From assembly GCF_001573155.1 (NCBI RefSeq), contig NZ_JRWG01000012.1:1-64000 (forward strand): a stretch of 64,000 nt of DNA, read 5' to 3'. Below, in pieces: positions 42,637-51,990 of the stretch. Within the stretch, counting starts at the first letter, position 1. Each line of letters opens with the position of its first letter. A program made the position numbers and the translations under genes. Below the pieces are notes generated by a model that saw nothing but the letters and a program-made list of their open reading frames with translations, had not been told where the DNA came from and searched no databases. This DNA comes from Aequorivita aquimaris (GTDB taxonomy: Bacteria > Bacteroidota > Bacteroidia > Flavobacteriales > Flavobacteriaceae).

Positions 42637-42664
42637 AGTTAAGAGTTAAGGGTTAAGCGTTATG
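42637..42664. repeat. Heptameric tandem repeat (AGTTAAG)
   Basis: Four 7-base units: AGTTAAG, AGTTAAG, GGTTAAG, CGTTATG. It spans the 3' end of the Lgt-like gene and the junction with the radical SAM gene, and encodes the last residues (RITLNP) of the Lgt-like protein. Confidence 0.7.
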
Positions 42665-43437
42665 CGAGCTTGCTGCTGTTTTTTTTCTTTGTTCTTTCTT
42701 CTTTTATCTCTTGTGAAAAATATCGTTTTATAATAATACAGTAGACAAATAATACAAAGTATTTGAACGCTGCTTAATCCCAAAACGAAAAATTCATTCG
42801 GTTTTAAAAATTCTATTAAAAAACGAAAACCAAAATAGGATATCATAAACCATTTGAATAATTCGCCGCTTTTCAATATTTTTTTCTTCTGAATTTGTTT
42901 CAGCGCTATTACTAAAAGTACCAAAAAAACCAGTTCGTAAAACGCAAGCGGATGTCGAAGCATTCCATCGCCCAAATCCATTCCGAAGATAGATTTAGTT
43001 TCTATTCCGTAAGTGAATTCATTTGTGCCCGAAAGAAAGCAACCAATACGGCCAATAAAAATTCCCAGAATTATTGGAAATGTAAACAAATCGCCCGACG
43101 AACGTTTTTCACCGATTATCTTTTTTGCAATCTCAACGCCCAAAAGTCCGCCGAAGAGACCGCCCATAATTGATTTTGCGTTCAGTAATTCAATCCAAGT
43201 ATTTTCAGAAAAGTTTATAAAAGGATATTCCAAAAATCCAATAATACGCGAGCCAATCAACGCGCCTAAGGTAGCGCCGATGATAATTGAAAGTCTATTG
43301 TTTAAGGAAATTTCATCCGTACTTCTTTTCCGAAGAAAAACATAGTAACGGAAACCCACGATAAAAGCGAGATATTCCATAATGAGATGAATATTCACTT
43401 TTATTCCGAAGAGAATGGGTTCGAAAGGGATTTCCAA
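42646..43437 (-). CDS. Prolipoprotein diacylglyceryl transferase (Lgt)-like membrane protein
   Basis: 263 residues with about seven transmembrane helices. Lgt features: IHLIMEYLAFIVGFRYY near the N-terminus, SIMGGLFGGLLGVEIAKK, the signature GRIGCFLSGTNEFTYG (canonical GRxGNFxNxE), HPLAFYELVFL, and RFLIEFLKPNEFF. The canonical His-Gly-Gly and final Glu of the signature are altered, so it may be a divergent paralogue rather than the housekeeping Lgt. The start is TTG at 43437: the frame is closed by a stop shortly upstream and the first ATG would remove the first helix. It heads the cluster with the radical SAM enzyme and two small membrane proteins. Confidence 0.78.
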   Translation of the reverse strand: MEIPFEPILFGIKVNIHLIMEYLAFIVGFRYYVFLRKRSTDEISLNNRLSIIIGATLGALIGSRIIGFLEYPFINFSENTWIELLNAKSIMGGLFGGLLGVEIAKKIIGEKRSSGDLFTFPIILGIFIGRIGCFLSGTNEFTYGIETKSIFGMDLGDGMLRHPLAFYELVFLVLLVIALKQIQKKKILKSGELFKWFMISYFGFRFLIEFLKPNEFFVLGLSSVQILCIICLLYYYKTIFFTRDKRRKNKEKKQQQARITLNP

Positions 43438-43477
43438 TTTTTGACTGTTTGGTTATAAATGTAGTCAATTTCAGAAA

Positions 43478-43516
43478 TAAAAAAGCCTCACAAATCTTGA
43501 AGACTTGTGAGGCTTT
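43478..43516 (-). terminator. Terminator downstream of groL
   Basis: Perfect 12-bp stem AAAGCCTCACAA (43482-43493) / TTGTGAGGCTTT (43505-43516) with an 11-base loop. On the minus strand it lies 23 bases after the groL stop and is followed by TTTATT. Confidence 0.85.
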
Positions 43517-43539
43517 AACTATTAATCACTTTTGGGATT

Positions 43540-45222
<1,683 letters not shown>

Positions 45223-45262
45223 TTAAACTATATTTTTAGATAAATTTATTTTTTTGGAAAAC

Positions 45263-45538
45263 TTAAATGATAGCTAAAATATCATCTTCGCGCATGATGA
45301 GGTAGTCTTTGCCATCAAATTTCAATTCGCTGCCGGAATATTTTCCGTAAAGAACGGTATCGCCAACCTTTACGGTCATTTTGTGGTCTTCTTTACCTTT
45401 ACCCACAGCTACTACTTTGCCTTGTTGCGGTTTTTCTTTTGCGGAATCTGGAATGTAAATACCAGAAGCGGTCTTAGTCTCAGCTTCCTGTGGCTGAACC
45501 AAAACACGGTCTGCAAGTGGTTGAATTTTTAATGCCAT
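45263..45538 (-). CDS. groS: Co-chaperonin GroES (10 kDa)
   Basis: 91 residues: [42 protein letters not shown] with the mobile loop at about residues 18-32, and [30 protein letters not shown]. It caps GroEL, encoded downstream. Upstream (45594-45608) is a sigma-54-like -24/-12 element; no CIRCE element was found. Confidence 0.98.
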   Translation of the reverse strand: MALKIQPLADRVLVQPQEAETKTASGIYIPDSAKEKPQQGKVVAVGKGKEDHKMTVKVGDTVLYGKYSGSELKFDGKDYLIMREDDILAII

Positions 45539-45593
45539 TTCAATTTTATTTTTTAGTTGTTAAACTTGGGTTTAAATGTTTGATTGCTAATTG

Positions 45594-45608
45594 GCAGAAA
45601 CTGTGCCA
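45594..45608 (-). promoter_or_regulatory. Sigma-54-like -24/-12 promoter upstream of groS
   Basis: On the minus strand TGGCAC (plus 45603-45608), five bases, then CTGC (plus 45594-45597). GG and GC are separated by exactly 10 bases as in the TGGCAC-N5-TTGC consensus, with one mismatch. The groS ATG is 55 bases downstream. A small palindrome ACTG-A-CAGT lies at 45619-45627, just upstream. Confidence 0.5.
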
Positions 45609-45636
45609 CTGCCCATAAACTGACAGTTTACAAAAC

Positions 45637-45669
45637 AAAAATGCCAGCTTGTCAGAAGCTGGCATTTTT
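45637..45669 (-). terminator. Terminator downstream of secG
   Basis: Stem AATGCCAGCTT (45640-45650) / AAGCTGGCATT (45656-45666) with loop GTCAG, flanked by A- and T-runs, 19 bases past the secG stop on the minus strand. Confidence 0.88.
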
Positions 45670-45687
45670 AAATATTTTATAAAGTAA

Positions 45688-46020
45688 TTATTCTGCTGGG
45701 TCTGTTGTAGTTGGAGCAGGAGTTTCTGTGGTTGGAACCGCAGGAATTGCACTTTCGTCAAAAGTTTTCGATTGCACTACGTTGCCGCCCATAATAAATA
45801 TGTTTGAAAACAAAATTAACGCCAACATAATAGTTGCAAGTGTCCAAGTACTTTTATCAAGAAAATCGCTCGTTTTCTGCACGCCGCCAATCTGTGCGCC
45901 TCCGCCACCGCCGAAAGACGATGAAAGTCCGCCCCCTTTTGGGTTTTGCACCATTATTACTACGACCAACAAAAAGGCCACTATCATTATTAAAATTAAA
46001 AATATTGTAAACGTACTCAT
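45688..46020 (-). CDS. secG: Preprotein translocase subunit SecG
   Basis: 110 residues. Two transmembrane helices (about 3-23 and 55-76) flank the conserved VVIMVQNPKGGGLSSSFGG loop, which identifies SecG; SDFLDKSTWTLATIML follows as expected. The C-terminus is a Pro/Thr-rich tail (VPTTETPAPTTTDPAE). It aids SecYEG and SecA-driven export. Its ATG overlaps the stop of the upstream TPR-like gene (ATGA, 46017-46020), so it is the last gene of the sigma-54 activator / lptE / TPR-like / secG operon. Confidence 0.95.
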   Translation of the reverse strand: MSTFTIFLILIMIVAFLLVVVIMVQNPKGGGLSSSFGGGGGAQIGGVQKTSDFLDKSTWTLATIMLALILFSNIFIMGGNVVQSKTFDESAIPAVPTTETPAPTTTDPAE

Positions 46021-46919
46021 GATTGTTCTGAATTAATCAATTTTTCTATTGCCCGAATTTGGTCTGCAAAGAAACCACTTTTTTCGGGATTTTTCAAAAT
46101 TAAAATTTTATATGCCTGAATTGCCTTTTTATAATTCTTTTGTTGCAAATAAACTTTTGCCAAAGTCTCCGTCATTAGTGAATCAGTGGCTTGGGTATAA
46201 GGTTTTGCAAGATTGTTTTTTTCTTCTTTTTGGGATTTATTCTCTATCTCCGAAGGAATTATTTTTGGGTTCTCTTGGATAAACTTGTCTATCAATTCAA
46301 ATTTTCGCTCCTTCTCATCCTCTTTTATTGACTTTTCAGACTCTTCTTTTGAAGTTTCTTCCGAACGTTCAATGGGTTTTGCTTTTGTCAGCTTTAGCCA
46401 TTCTGAGAAAGAGTGGGTATCGTTTTTGGTGAATTCCAAAGGTTTGTCCGGTTGCAATATGTCTTCGGGTTTTTCTTCTTTATTTTCAACCAAATTGGAA
46501 ACAGATGCAACTTTTCTTTGAAAAAGCTCCGGATTCAAAATATCCTCCGCCTTTTGCATTTCGGCCTTTAATTGCCTGTCTATTTCAAGACTTATTTGTT
46601 CCGAAACATCTTCGGCCACAACTTTTATTTCCCCTACGGAAGCATCGTGCTGCAAAATAGTTTGCGAAATTTCATTCTGGATAAATTTTTCCGAAGTAAT
46701 ATATTCAAACAAAATATCGCGATCGGTAGTGTGGGCGGCAGTAAGCTTCAATGCGTCGTTGTACAGAAAACTTTCTTGGTTTTTCAAACCCTTTAACTGC
46801 AAGGCCCGCGCACTTTGGAAATAGGGGTATTTTTTTATTATCAAATCCAACGCAGCCATATCCTCCGAAGTTATTTTCTGCGGATTGGCGAGTAGATATG
46901 TAAAGTTTGAAGTGTTCAA
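46017..46919 (-). CDS. TPR-like hypothetical protein conserved between lptE and secG
   Basis: 300 residues. The N-terminal ~100 are helical (ITSEDMAALDLIIKKYPYFQSARALQLKGLKN), the middle (about 110-235) is charged and low complexity (many K/E/S), and the C-terminal ~60 carry TPR-like helices (DSLMTETLAKVYLQQKNYKKAIQAYKILILKNPEKSGFFADQI). There is no signal peptide, so it is cytoplasmic. It sits 4 bases after lptE and overlaps secG by 4 bases. Such position-conserved proteins are found in Flavobacteriaceae without a known role; an adaptor in envelope biogenesis is only a guess. Confidence 0.75.
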   Translation of the reverse strand: MNTSNFTYLLANPQKITSEDMAALDLIIKKYPYFQSARALQLKGLKNQESFLYNDALKLTAAHTTDRDILFEYITSEKFIQNEISQTILQHDASVGEIKVVAEDVSEQISLEIDRQLKAEMQKAEDILNPELFQRKVASVSNLVENKEEKPEDILQPDKPLEFTKNDTHSFSEWLKLTKAKPIERSEETSKEESEKSIKEDEKERKFELIDKFIQENPKIIPSEIENKSQKEEKNNLAKPYTQATDSLMTETLAKVYLQQKNYKKAIQAYKILILKNPEKSGFFADQIRAIEKLINSEQS

Positions 46920-46923
46920 AATA

Positions 46924-47472
46924 TTACCAGTTTGCGAGCGATTTGTTAAAAATATCCTGTGTCAATCGTTCAAAAATAATATCAACCGCAGCATCAAGTG
47001 CCGAGCCTGTTAATTGTGTTGTTCCCGGATAATCGTAATAAAAACTAAAGGGCTGTTCAAAATCCTTCAGCGGATCTTTGGTGTTGTAAAACCGAACATT
47101 TACGGCAATGGTTAATCTGTTTTGAGCCGCAGTGCTGTTTGCGGTAGCAGTAATTGGCGCAATATAATATTGTGTTATTTCACCTTCGTAAACCAAATCG
47201 CCATTACTGTTCACAAGGTCCAAACTAGTTTGGTTCAGCAGTAAATCCTGAAGTTTTTGTGTAAAATCTCTAGCGATGCCAGGCTCTACGATCGGAGCAT
47301 TGTTTTGAAAATAATTTACCTGTACCGTTTTTGTTGTGCTGTAGTTTATATCGGCTCCCGTAAAGGAATATGGGCCGCAACCTTGCAAAATAAACACGGA
47401 CAGTATCAAAAGTGAAAACTTTAACAGGAAAGCAAATCTAAATTCTAAAATCGTATATCGAAAATCTTTCAT
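46924..47472 (-). CDS. lptE: LPS assembly lipoprotein LptE family protein
   Basis: 182 residues. Lipoprotein signal in LLKFSLLILSVFILQGC with Cys32; the mature start GPYSFTGADINYSTTKTVQVNYFQNNAPIVEP is the LptE/DUF-type opening common in Bacteroidota, and LVYEGEITQYYIAPITATANSTAAQNRLTIAVNVRF follows. LptE plugs LptD and guides LPS to the outer leaflet. Its start overlaps the sigma-54 activator stop (ATGA), so expression is coupled to that regulator. Confidence 0.88.
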   Translation of the reverse strand: MKDFRYTILEFRFAFLLKFSLLILSVFILQGCGPYSFTGADINYSTTKTVQVNYFQNNAPIVEPGIARDFTQKLQDLLLNQTSLDLVNSNGDLVYEGEITQYYIAPITATANSTAAQNRLTIAVNVRFYNTKDPLKDFEQPFSFYYDYPGTTQLTGSALDAAVDIIFERLTQDIFNKSLANW

Positions 47473-48746
47473 AAATCGTACTGCTTAATCTTTCTATATA
47501 AAGTTCTTTCTGAAATGCCTAGCTCATCTGCAGCATCCTTACGTTTTCCGTTGTATTTTTCGAGTGATTTTTTGATGAGTTCCAATTCCTTTTGCTGAAG
47601 GGAAAGGTTTTCTTCTTCTTCAATTTCCTCAGCGTATTCGTATTTGTCTTTTCGCTGTTCGGAAGCGTGTTCCGGAATACTGAAAACCTCGACGTCGGTT
47701 TGTGCTCCGTTTGTTTCTTCTTCAATTATTGAGGCTAGTTCTTCTTCTGCTTCGTTTTCTTCGGAATAAATTTTATTTATAAGTGAGGATTGTTCTTCCT
47801 TTACTTTAGCAGCATTTCCACTTTTCATCAATTCCAGCGTAAGCTTTTTAAGATCGTTTACGTCGCGTTTCATATCAAAAAGCACTTTGTAAAGTATTTC
47901 GCGCTCGCTGCTGAAATCGCTTTCAGATTTTTTTGCATTTACAATTGCGGGCAGGTTGCTGCCCATATCGGGTAAATAATGTTTTAGGGTTTCATAAGAA
48001 ATTTCCCTGTTCTGCTCCAAAACAGAAATCTGTTCGGCAACGTTCCGCAATTGGCGGATGTTTCCGCTCCAGCGATATTTCAGCAACAAATCCGTTGCTT
48101 GATCTGTCAACCTAATAGTTGGCATTTTATATTTCTGTGCAAAATCTGCCGCAAATTTTCTGAAAAGTAAATGTATGTCCTCTTCCCGTTCACGCAATGG
48201 CGGCAAGTTGATTTCCACAGTGCTCAGCCTGTAATAAAGATCTTCGCGGAATTTTCCTTTTTGGATGGCTTCTGCCATTTTCACGTTTGTGGCGGCCACG
48301 ATGCGAACGTCGGTTTTCTGTGCTTGGGAAGAACCTACTTTTAAAAATTCGCCATTTTCCAAAACACGGAGTAAGCGTACCTGTGTGGGCAACGGCAATT
48401 CGCCCACTTCATCGAGGAAAATTGTTCCACCATCGGCTACTTCAAAATAACCGCTCCTGGTTGCGGTTGCGCCCGTAAATGAACCTTTTTCGTGACCGAA
48501 AAGTTCGCTGTCAATGGTTCCCTCGGGAATTGCGCCGCAGTTAACGGCTATATATTTTCCGTGTTTTCGGTGCGAAAGGGAGTGGATAATTTTTGGAATG
48601 CTTTCTTTTCCCACGCCGCTCTCGCCAGTAACCAATACCGAAATATCTGTAGGCGCAACTTGAATTGCTTTTTCCACGGCACGGTTCAGTTTTGGGTCGT
48701 TGCCTATTATTCCGAATCGTTGTTTTGTTGCTTGTATGCTTTCCAT
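47469..48746 (-). CDS. Sigma-54-dependent transcriptional activator without receiver domain
   Basis: 425 residues. The AAA+ domain begins at the N-terminus: Walker A GESGVGKE (Lys47), the sigma-54 contact loop GSFTGA (residues 88-93), Walker B GGTIFLDEVGEL, and LYYRLSTVEINLPPLREREEDI. After WSGNIRQLRNVAEQ comes an acidic linker (about 290-385) and a Fis-type HTH (about 385-425, AADELGISERTLYRKIKQYDL). No receiver, GAF or PAS domain is present, so activity must be set by partners or the acidic linker. It is first in an operon with lptE, the TPR-like gene and secG, and a sigma-54-like promoter lies before groS 3 kb away. Confidence 0.92.
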   Translation of the reverse strand: MESIQATKQRFGIIGNDPKLNRAVEKAIQVAPTDISVLVTGESGVGKESIPKIIHSLSHRKHGKYIAVNCGAIPEGTIDSELFGHEKGSFTGATATRSGYFEVADGGTIFLDEVGELPLPTQVRLLRVLENGEFLKVGSSQAQKTDVRIVAATNVKMAEAIQKGKFREDLYYRLSTVEINLPPLREREEDIHLLFRKFAADFAQKYKMPTIRLTDQATDLLLKYRWSGNIRQLRNVAEQISVLEQNREISYETLKHYLPDMGSNLPAIVNAKKSESDFSSEREILYKVLFDMKRDVNDLKKLTLELMKSGNAAKVKEEQSSLINKIYSEENEAEEELASIIEEETNGAQTDVEVFSIPEHASEQRKDKYEYAEEIEEEENLSLQQKELELIKKSLEKYNGKRKDAADELGISERTLYRKIKQYDL

Positions 48747-48782
48747 ATTTTATCCCAGCAAAGTGCGGGAACTAAATTTTAA

Positions 48783-49652
48783 TTAATAATATTCGTAGGT
48801 TGCTCTCGAAAATAAAACACCATCCTTTTTTGTTTCGGAGCTTATGGGATAATCGGAATCGTTATACTGAAATGTAATTTCCAAAACATAATTTTCCGAA
48901 GTATCAGTCCCTGTTCGGGTTATTTTCGTGGCATTGCTCGGCGATATAAATAATGAATGGTCGAAAAGATACCCATAATAATAAGTGTTGAAGGGGTAGT
49001 TATGAAACTCTTCGTAGAATGGATTTATTTTTACGTCATATTCATACGTATGGTTTATTTCCAAATTAAAATAATCTGTGGTAAGGTTAAGGTTGGTGAT
49101 GTTCAGAGTACTATCATAAGTGATGATTTCATCGCTAACGATTCCCAGGTCACCTATATGTTTTACTGCGGTTAGTACATCTGTAGTATTATAATAAAAT
49201 TCTGTTCGTTCTTGTGTCGGGGTAAACCATTGCACGTTGATCTGTTGCGGTTGATAGCTAAAGCTTATGGAATCCATATCAATTCCATCTGCGTCCCAAT
49301 CCCTAAAAACTACCCAGGGCCTGCTGTTTTGGTCATAATAGTAGTTTTCAACAAAATCAACAGGGTAATTCAAGTGATTGTGGGCTTTTCTTGTAATTTG
49401 CCCAAAATCGTTGTAGGCATACTCCCAGAAATAGTCGTAAAAAGCGTCAATAATATGGTCTTTTGTTTTTTTGCCGTTTTCATCAAAAAAATACTCAACC
49501 ATTTCTCCATTTGGAGTTCCGTTAGCATCAAAAGAGATGCTTGTATATTTTTTGATTTTCAGTTCTTGTGGGTTTTCTGAACCGTTATTATCGTCATTGG
49601 AACACGCCAAAAACAATAGACTTGCTGTAAAAAGAAATAGAATACGTTTCAT
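48783..49652 (-). CDS. Lipoprotein of unknown function with YD/RHS-like repeats
   Basis: 289 residues with a lipoprotein signal (MKRILFLFTASLLFLAC, Cys17) followed by the Asp/Asn-rich spacer SNDDNNGSEN typical of surface-exposed Bacteroidota lipoproteins. The rest has irregular repeats such as EYFFDENGKKTKDHI, EYAYNDFGQITRKA and NYYYDQNSRPWVV, which resemble the YD/RHS-like MORN-type strands. No catalytic motif is visible. It lies between the sigma-54 activator and miaB on the same strand, with 36 and 11 bases between them. Confidence 0.75.
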   Translation of the reverse strand: MKRILFLFTASLLFLACSNDDNNGSENPQELKIKKYTSISFDANGTPNGEMVEYFFDENGKKTKDHIIDAFYDYFWEYAYNDFGQITRKAHNHLNYPVDFVENYYYDQNSRPWVVFRDWDADGIDMDSISFSYQPQQINVQWFTPTQERTEFYYNTTDVLTAVKHIGDLGIVSDEIITYDSTLNITNLNLTTDYFNLEINHTYEYDVKINPFYEEFHNYPFNTYYYGYLFDHSLFISPSNATKITRTGTDTSENYVLEITFQYNDSDYPISSETKKDGVLFSRATYEYY

Positions 49653-49663
49653 AATTTATTGGT

Positions 49664-51100
49664 TCATGAATGCTCCACTACTTCGCCAATGAGCGTTGCA
49701 GTGGTACAATCGGTTACTTTTACTTTTACAAAATCGCCAGGTTTATAAGTTGACTTCGGAAATACCGCAACATTATTGTGTTCCGTTCTTCCGCTCCATT
49801 CGTCTTTGTTTTTCTTCGACTCTTTTTCAATTAAAACAGTCACGGTTTTTCCTAAAAATTCCGCGGTGCGAATGGCGCTGTGTTTTTGCTGAAGGTCAAC
49901 AATCTCAGTCAATCGGCGGCTTTTTGTTTCTTCGGGCACGTCGTCTTCCAGCTTCCGGGCGGCCATGGTGCCGGGCCTTTCGGAATATTTGTACATATAG
50001 CCAAAATCATATTTCACATATTCCATCAAGCTCAAGGTTTCTTTGTGGTCTTCCTCGGTTTCCGTTGGGAAACCCACAATCATATCCTGTGAAATGGCGC
50101 AACCGGGAATGATTTCCCAAATCCTGTCTATCAACTTCATATATTCCTCCCGCGTGTGCTGACGGTTCATTTCCTTTAAAATACGTGTGCTTCCGCTTTG
50201 AACGGGAAGGTGAATGTGGTTGCAGATATTTTCGTGTTTCGCCATAACATACAACACTTCCTCGTGCATATCCTGCGGGTTGCTGGTTGAAAAGCGAATG
50301 CGCATTTTTGGATGTGCCGTTGCTACCAAATCTAATAATTGTGCAAAATCTGTTGCAGTTGCCTGTTGCATTTCCGAAGCTTTTTTGAAGTCCTTTTTCA
50401 AGCCTCCGCCATACCATAAATAGCTGTCCACGTTTTGACCGAGCAAGGTAATTTCCTTATATCCTTTTTCAGCCAGATCATTCACTTCCTCCATAATACT
50501 TTGCGGGTCACGGCTTCGTTCGCGGCCACGGGTAAAAGGCACTACGCAAAAAGTACACATATTGTCGCAACCTCGGGTGATGCTTACAAAAGCAGTAATT
50601 CCGTTGCCGCCCAAACGCACCGGGGAAATATCGCCATAGGTTTCTTCTTTGGAAAGAATAACGTTCACGGCATCACGGCCTTCTTCAACTTCTTTTAGCA
50701 AATTCGGGATGTCTTTATAGGCATCTGGCCCAACAACCAAATCGACGATTTTTTCTTCCTCGAGAAATTTTTCTTTCAAACGTTCCGCCATACAGCCCAG
50801 AACGCCAACCTTCATTTTTGGATTTATTCTTTTTACAGCGTTGTATTTCTCCAAACGCTTGCGAACGGTCTGCTCGGCTTTATCGCGAATGGAGCAGGTG
50901 TTTACCAAAACCAGATCGGCTTCTTCCAGTAAATTTGTTGTATTATATCCTTGGTCGGCAAGTATGGAAGCCACTATTTCGCTATCGCTAAAATTCATAG
51001 CGCAGCCGTAGCTTTCAATATATAGTTTGCGGGAATTGCCTTCGCGTGCTTCCAGCGTTAGCGTGTTTCCCTGTGTTTTTTCGTCAATAATCTTATCCAT
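49664..51100 (-). CDS. miaB: tRNA-2-methylthio-N6-dimethylallyladenosine synthase
   Basis: 478 residues. N-terminal UPF0004 domain with three auxiliary-cluster Cys (SYGCAMNFSDSE, VLVNTCSIRDKAE, GVLGCMAERL), radical SAM motif TRGCDNMCTFCVVPFTRGRERSR, and a C-terminal TRAM domain (LGKTVTVLIEKESKKNKDEWSGRTEHNNVAVF...). It adds the 2-methylthio group at A37 of tRNAs that read UNN codons. NMCTFCVVP and the SAM-binding segments mark MiaB rather than RimO. A consensus promoter precedes it at 51147-51177. Confidence 0.97.
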   Translation of the reverse strand: MDKIIDEKTQGNTLTLEAREGNSRKLYIESYGCAMNFSDSEIVASILADQGYNTTNLLEEADLVLVNTCSIRDKAEQTVRKRLEKYNAVKRINPKMKVGVLGCMAERLKEKFLEEEKIVDLVVGPDAYKDIPNLLKEVEEGRDAVNVILSKEETYGDISPVRLGGNGITAFVSITRGCDNMCTFCVVPFTRGRERSRDPQSIMEEVNDLAEKGYKEITLLGQNVDSYLWYGGGLKKDFKKASEMQQATATDFAQLLDLVATAHPKMRIRFSTSNPQDMHEEVLYVMAKHENICNHIHLPVQSGSTRILKEMNRQHTREEYMKLIDRIWEIIPGCAISQDMIVGFPTETEEDHKETLSLMEYVKYDFGYMYKYSERPGTMAARKLEDDVPEETKSRRLTEIVDLQQKHSAIRTAEFLGKTVTVLIEKESKKNKDEWSGRTEHNNVAVFPKSTYKPGDFVKVKVTDCTTATLIGEVVEHS

Positions 51101-51146
51101 AAAAATCTTTGTTCAATGCAAATTCAAAAGGGTTTCACTGAACTTG

Positions 51147-51177
51147 CAAAGATACTATTAATTTGTCACGCTGTCAA
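51147..51177 (-). promoter_or_regulatory. Promoter of miaB
   Basis: On the minus strand TTG (plus 51175-51177), a 20-base spacer, then TATCTTTG (plus 51147-51154), matching TTG / TAnnTTTG. The miaB ATG at 51100 is 46 bases downstream of the -7 box. The -33 box lies within CTGTCA-AAG-TGGCAG (51171-51185), an imperfect inverted repeat. Confidence 0.7.
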
Positions 51178-51213
51178 AGTGGCAGATTTATTTTCGAAAT
51201 ATCACAAAACCAC

Positions 51214-51849
51214 TTAATTTTTTAAAGGAATTGAAAGTTTTTGAATCTCTAATAGGGCTTCTTTCTCGTCGCTCCATCCTATGATTTTTACACGATCTGA
51301 AGGATTATAATTTATAAACCACATTTCAATAATTTCAATTGCGCTGGGATATTTTTCTGAAAATTCAGTAAATGTTTCCGCAGAAACTGTTTGCAGTTTT
51401 CTATCTGAGGGGATACAGATTACCTTAAAATCTTCTTCTCCATTGTCCAAAAGGCGGAGCATTGCAATGGGTTTTGTTTCTAATATAGTCCCAGTTTTTA
51501 AAGATTCGCAAAGCACCAAAACATCCAACGGGTCGCCATCGCCACCCTCATCGCGATTAGAATAAGTGGAAGCAATAAAGCCATAATTTCCGGGATAGGG
51601 CAGGTATTCTATTATGCGCTCTTTTCCATTGCGAACATCCACTGCAAATTTCTTTGAGGTTTTGTCCAACTCAATCTTTTTGCTCGTTCCCGCTGGAATT
51701 TCTATAATGCAATTCACATTTTTTTCTTCTGAAAAAGTTTCTATTTTAAAAACTTTATAGGTGGGGTTACAATTTTGAAATAATATTAGGAAGAGAAACA
51801 AAACTATGTTTCGCACAAAAACCATTGTTTGTGGTGAATATAAATTCAT
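51214..51849 (-). CDS. Inorganic diphosphatase (family I) with an N-terminal lipoprotein-type signal
   Basis: 211 residues. Family I pyrophosphatase residues are conserved: IIEIPAGTSKKIELDK (Glu, Lys, Glu), YPGNYGFI (Tyr), DGDPLDVLV (three Asp), and LLDNGEEDFKV (Asp, Asp, Lys). It hydrolyses PPi to two phosphates. Unusually, the first ~27 residues are a hydrophobic export signal ending LILFQNC, a plausible Bacteroidota lipobox. Classical family I enzymes are cytoplasmic. So this may be an envelope lipoprotein acting on exported or external PPi, or the N-terminus may only anchor it. ATG at residue 9 is an alternative start that keeps the signal. It stands alone between miaB and topA. Confidence 0.85.
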   Translation of the reverse strand: MNLYSPQTMVFVRNIVLFLFLILFQNCNPTYKVFKIETFSEEKNVNCIIEIPAGTSKKIELDKTSKKFAVDVRNGKERIIEYLPYPGNYGFIASTYSNRDEGGDGDPLDVLVLCESLKTGTILETKPIAMLRLLDNGEEDFKVICIPSDRKLQTVSAETFTEFSEKYPSAIEIIEMWFINYNPSDRVKIIGWSDEKEALLEIQKLSIPLKN

Positions 51850-51941
51850 AAAAATAATTTTTCTTTTTTCAGGCCTTCTAAAAATAGTATAATTTAAAGG
51901 TAGTACGATGTTAAGAGTTGACTAAATTTAGGTGTCAAAAA

Positions 51942-51970
51942 TTGCGTATTAAAAAATTCATATACTTTTG
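51942..51970 (+). promoter_or_regulatory. Promoter of topA
   Basis: TTG (51942-51944), 18-base spacer, TACTTTTG (51963-51970), a full match to the Bacteroidota consensus. The topA ATG follows 20 bases later. Confidence 0.8.
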
Positions 51971-51990
51971 TACGCATAACAAATAAGTAT

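Noticed and set aside
45539-45687. CIRCE (HrcA) element upstream of groS
   Set aside because: No TTAGCACTC-N9-GAGTGCTAA sequence; only a sigma-54-like element and a small palindrome are visible.
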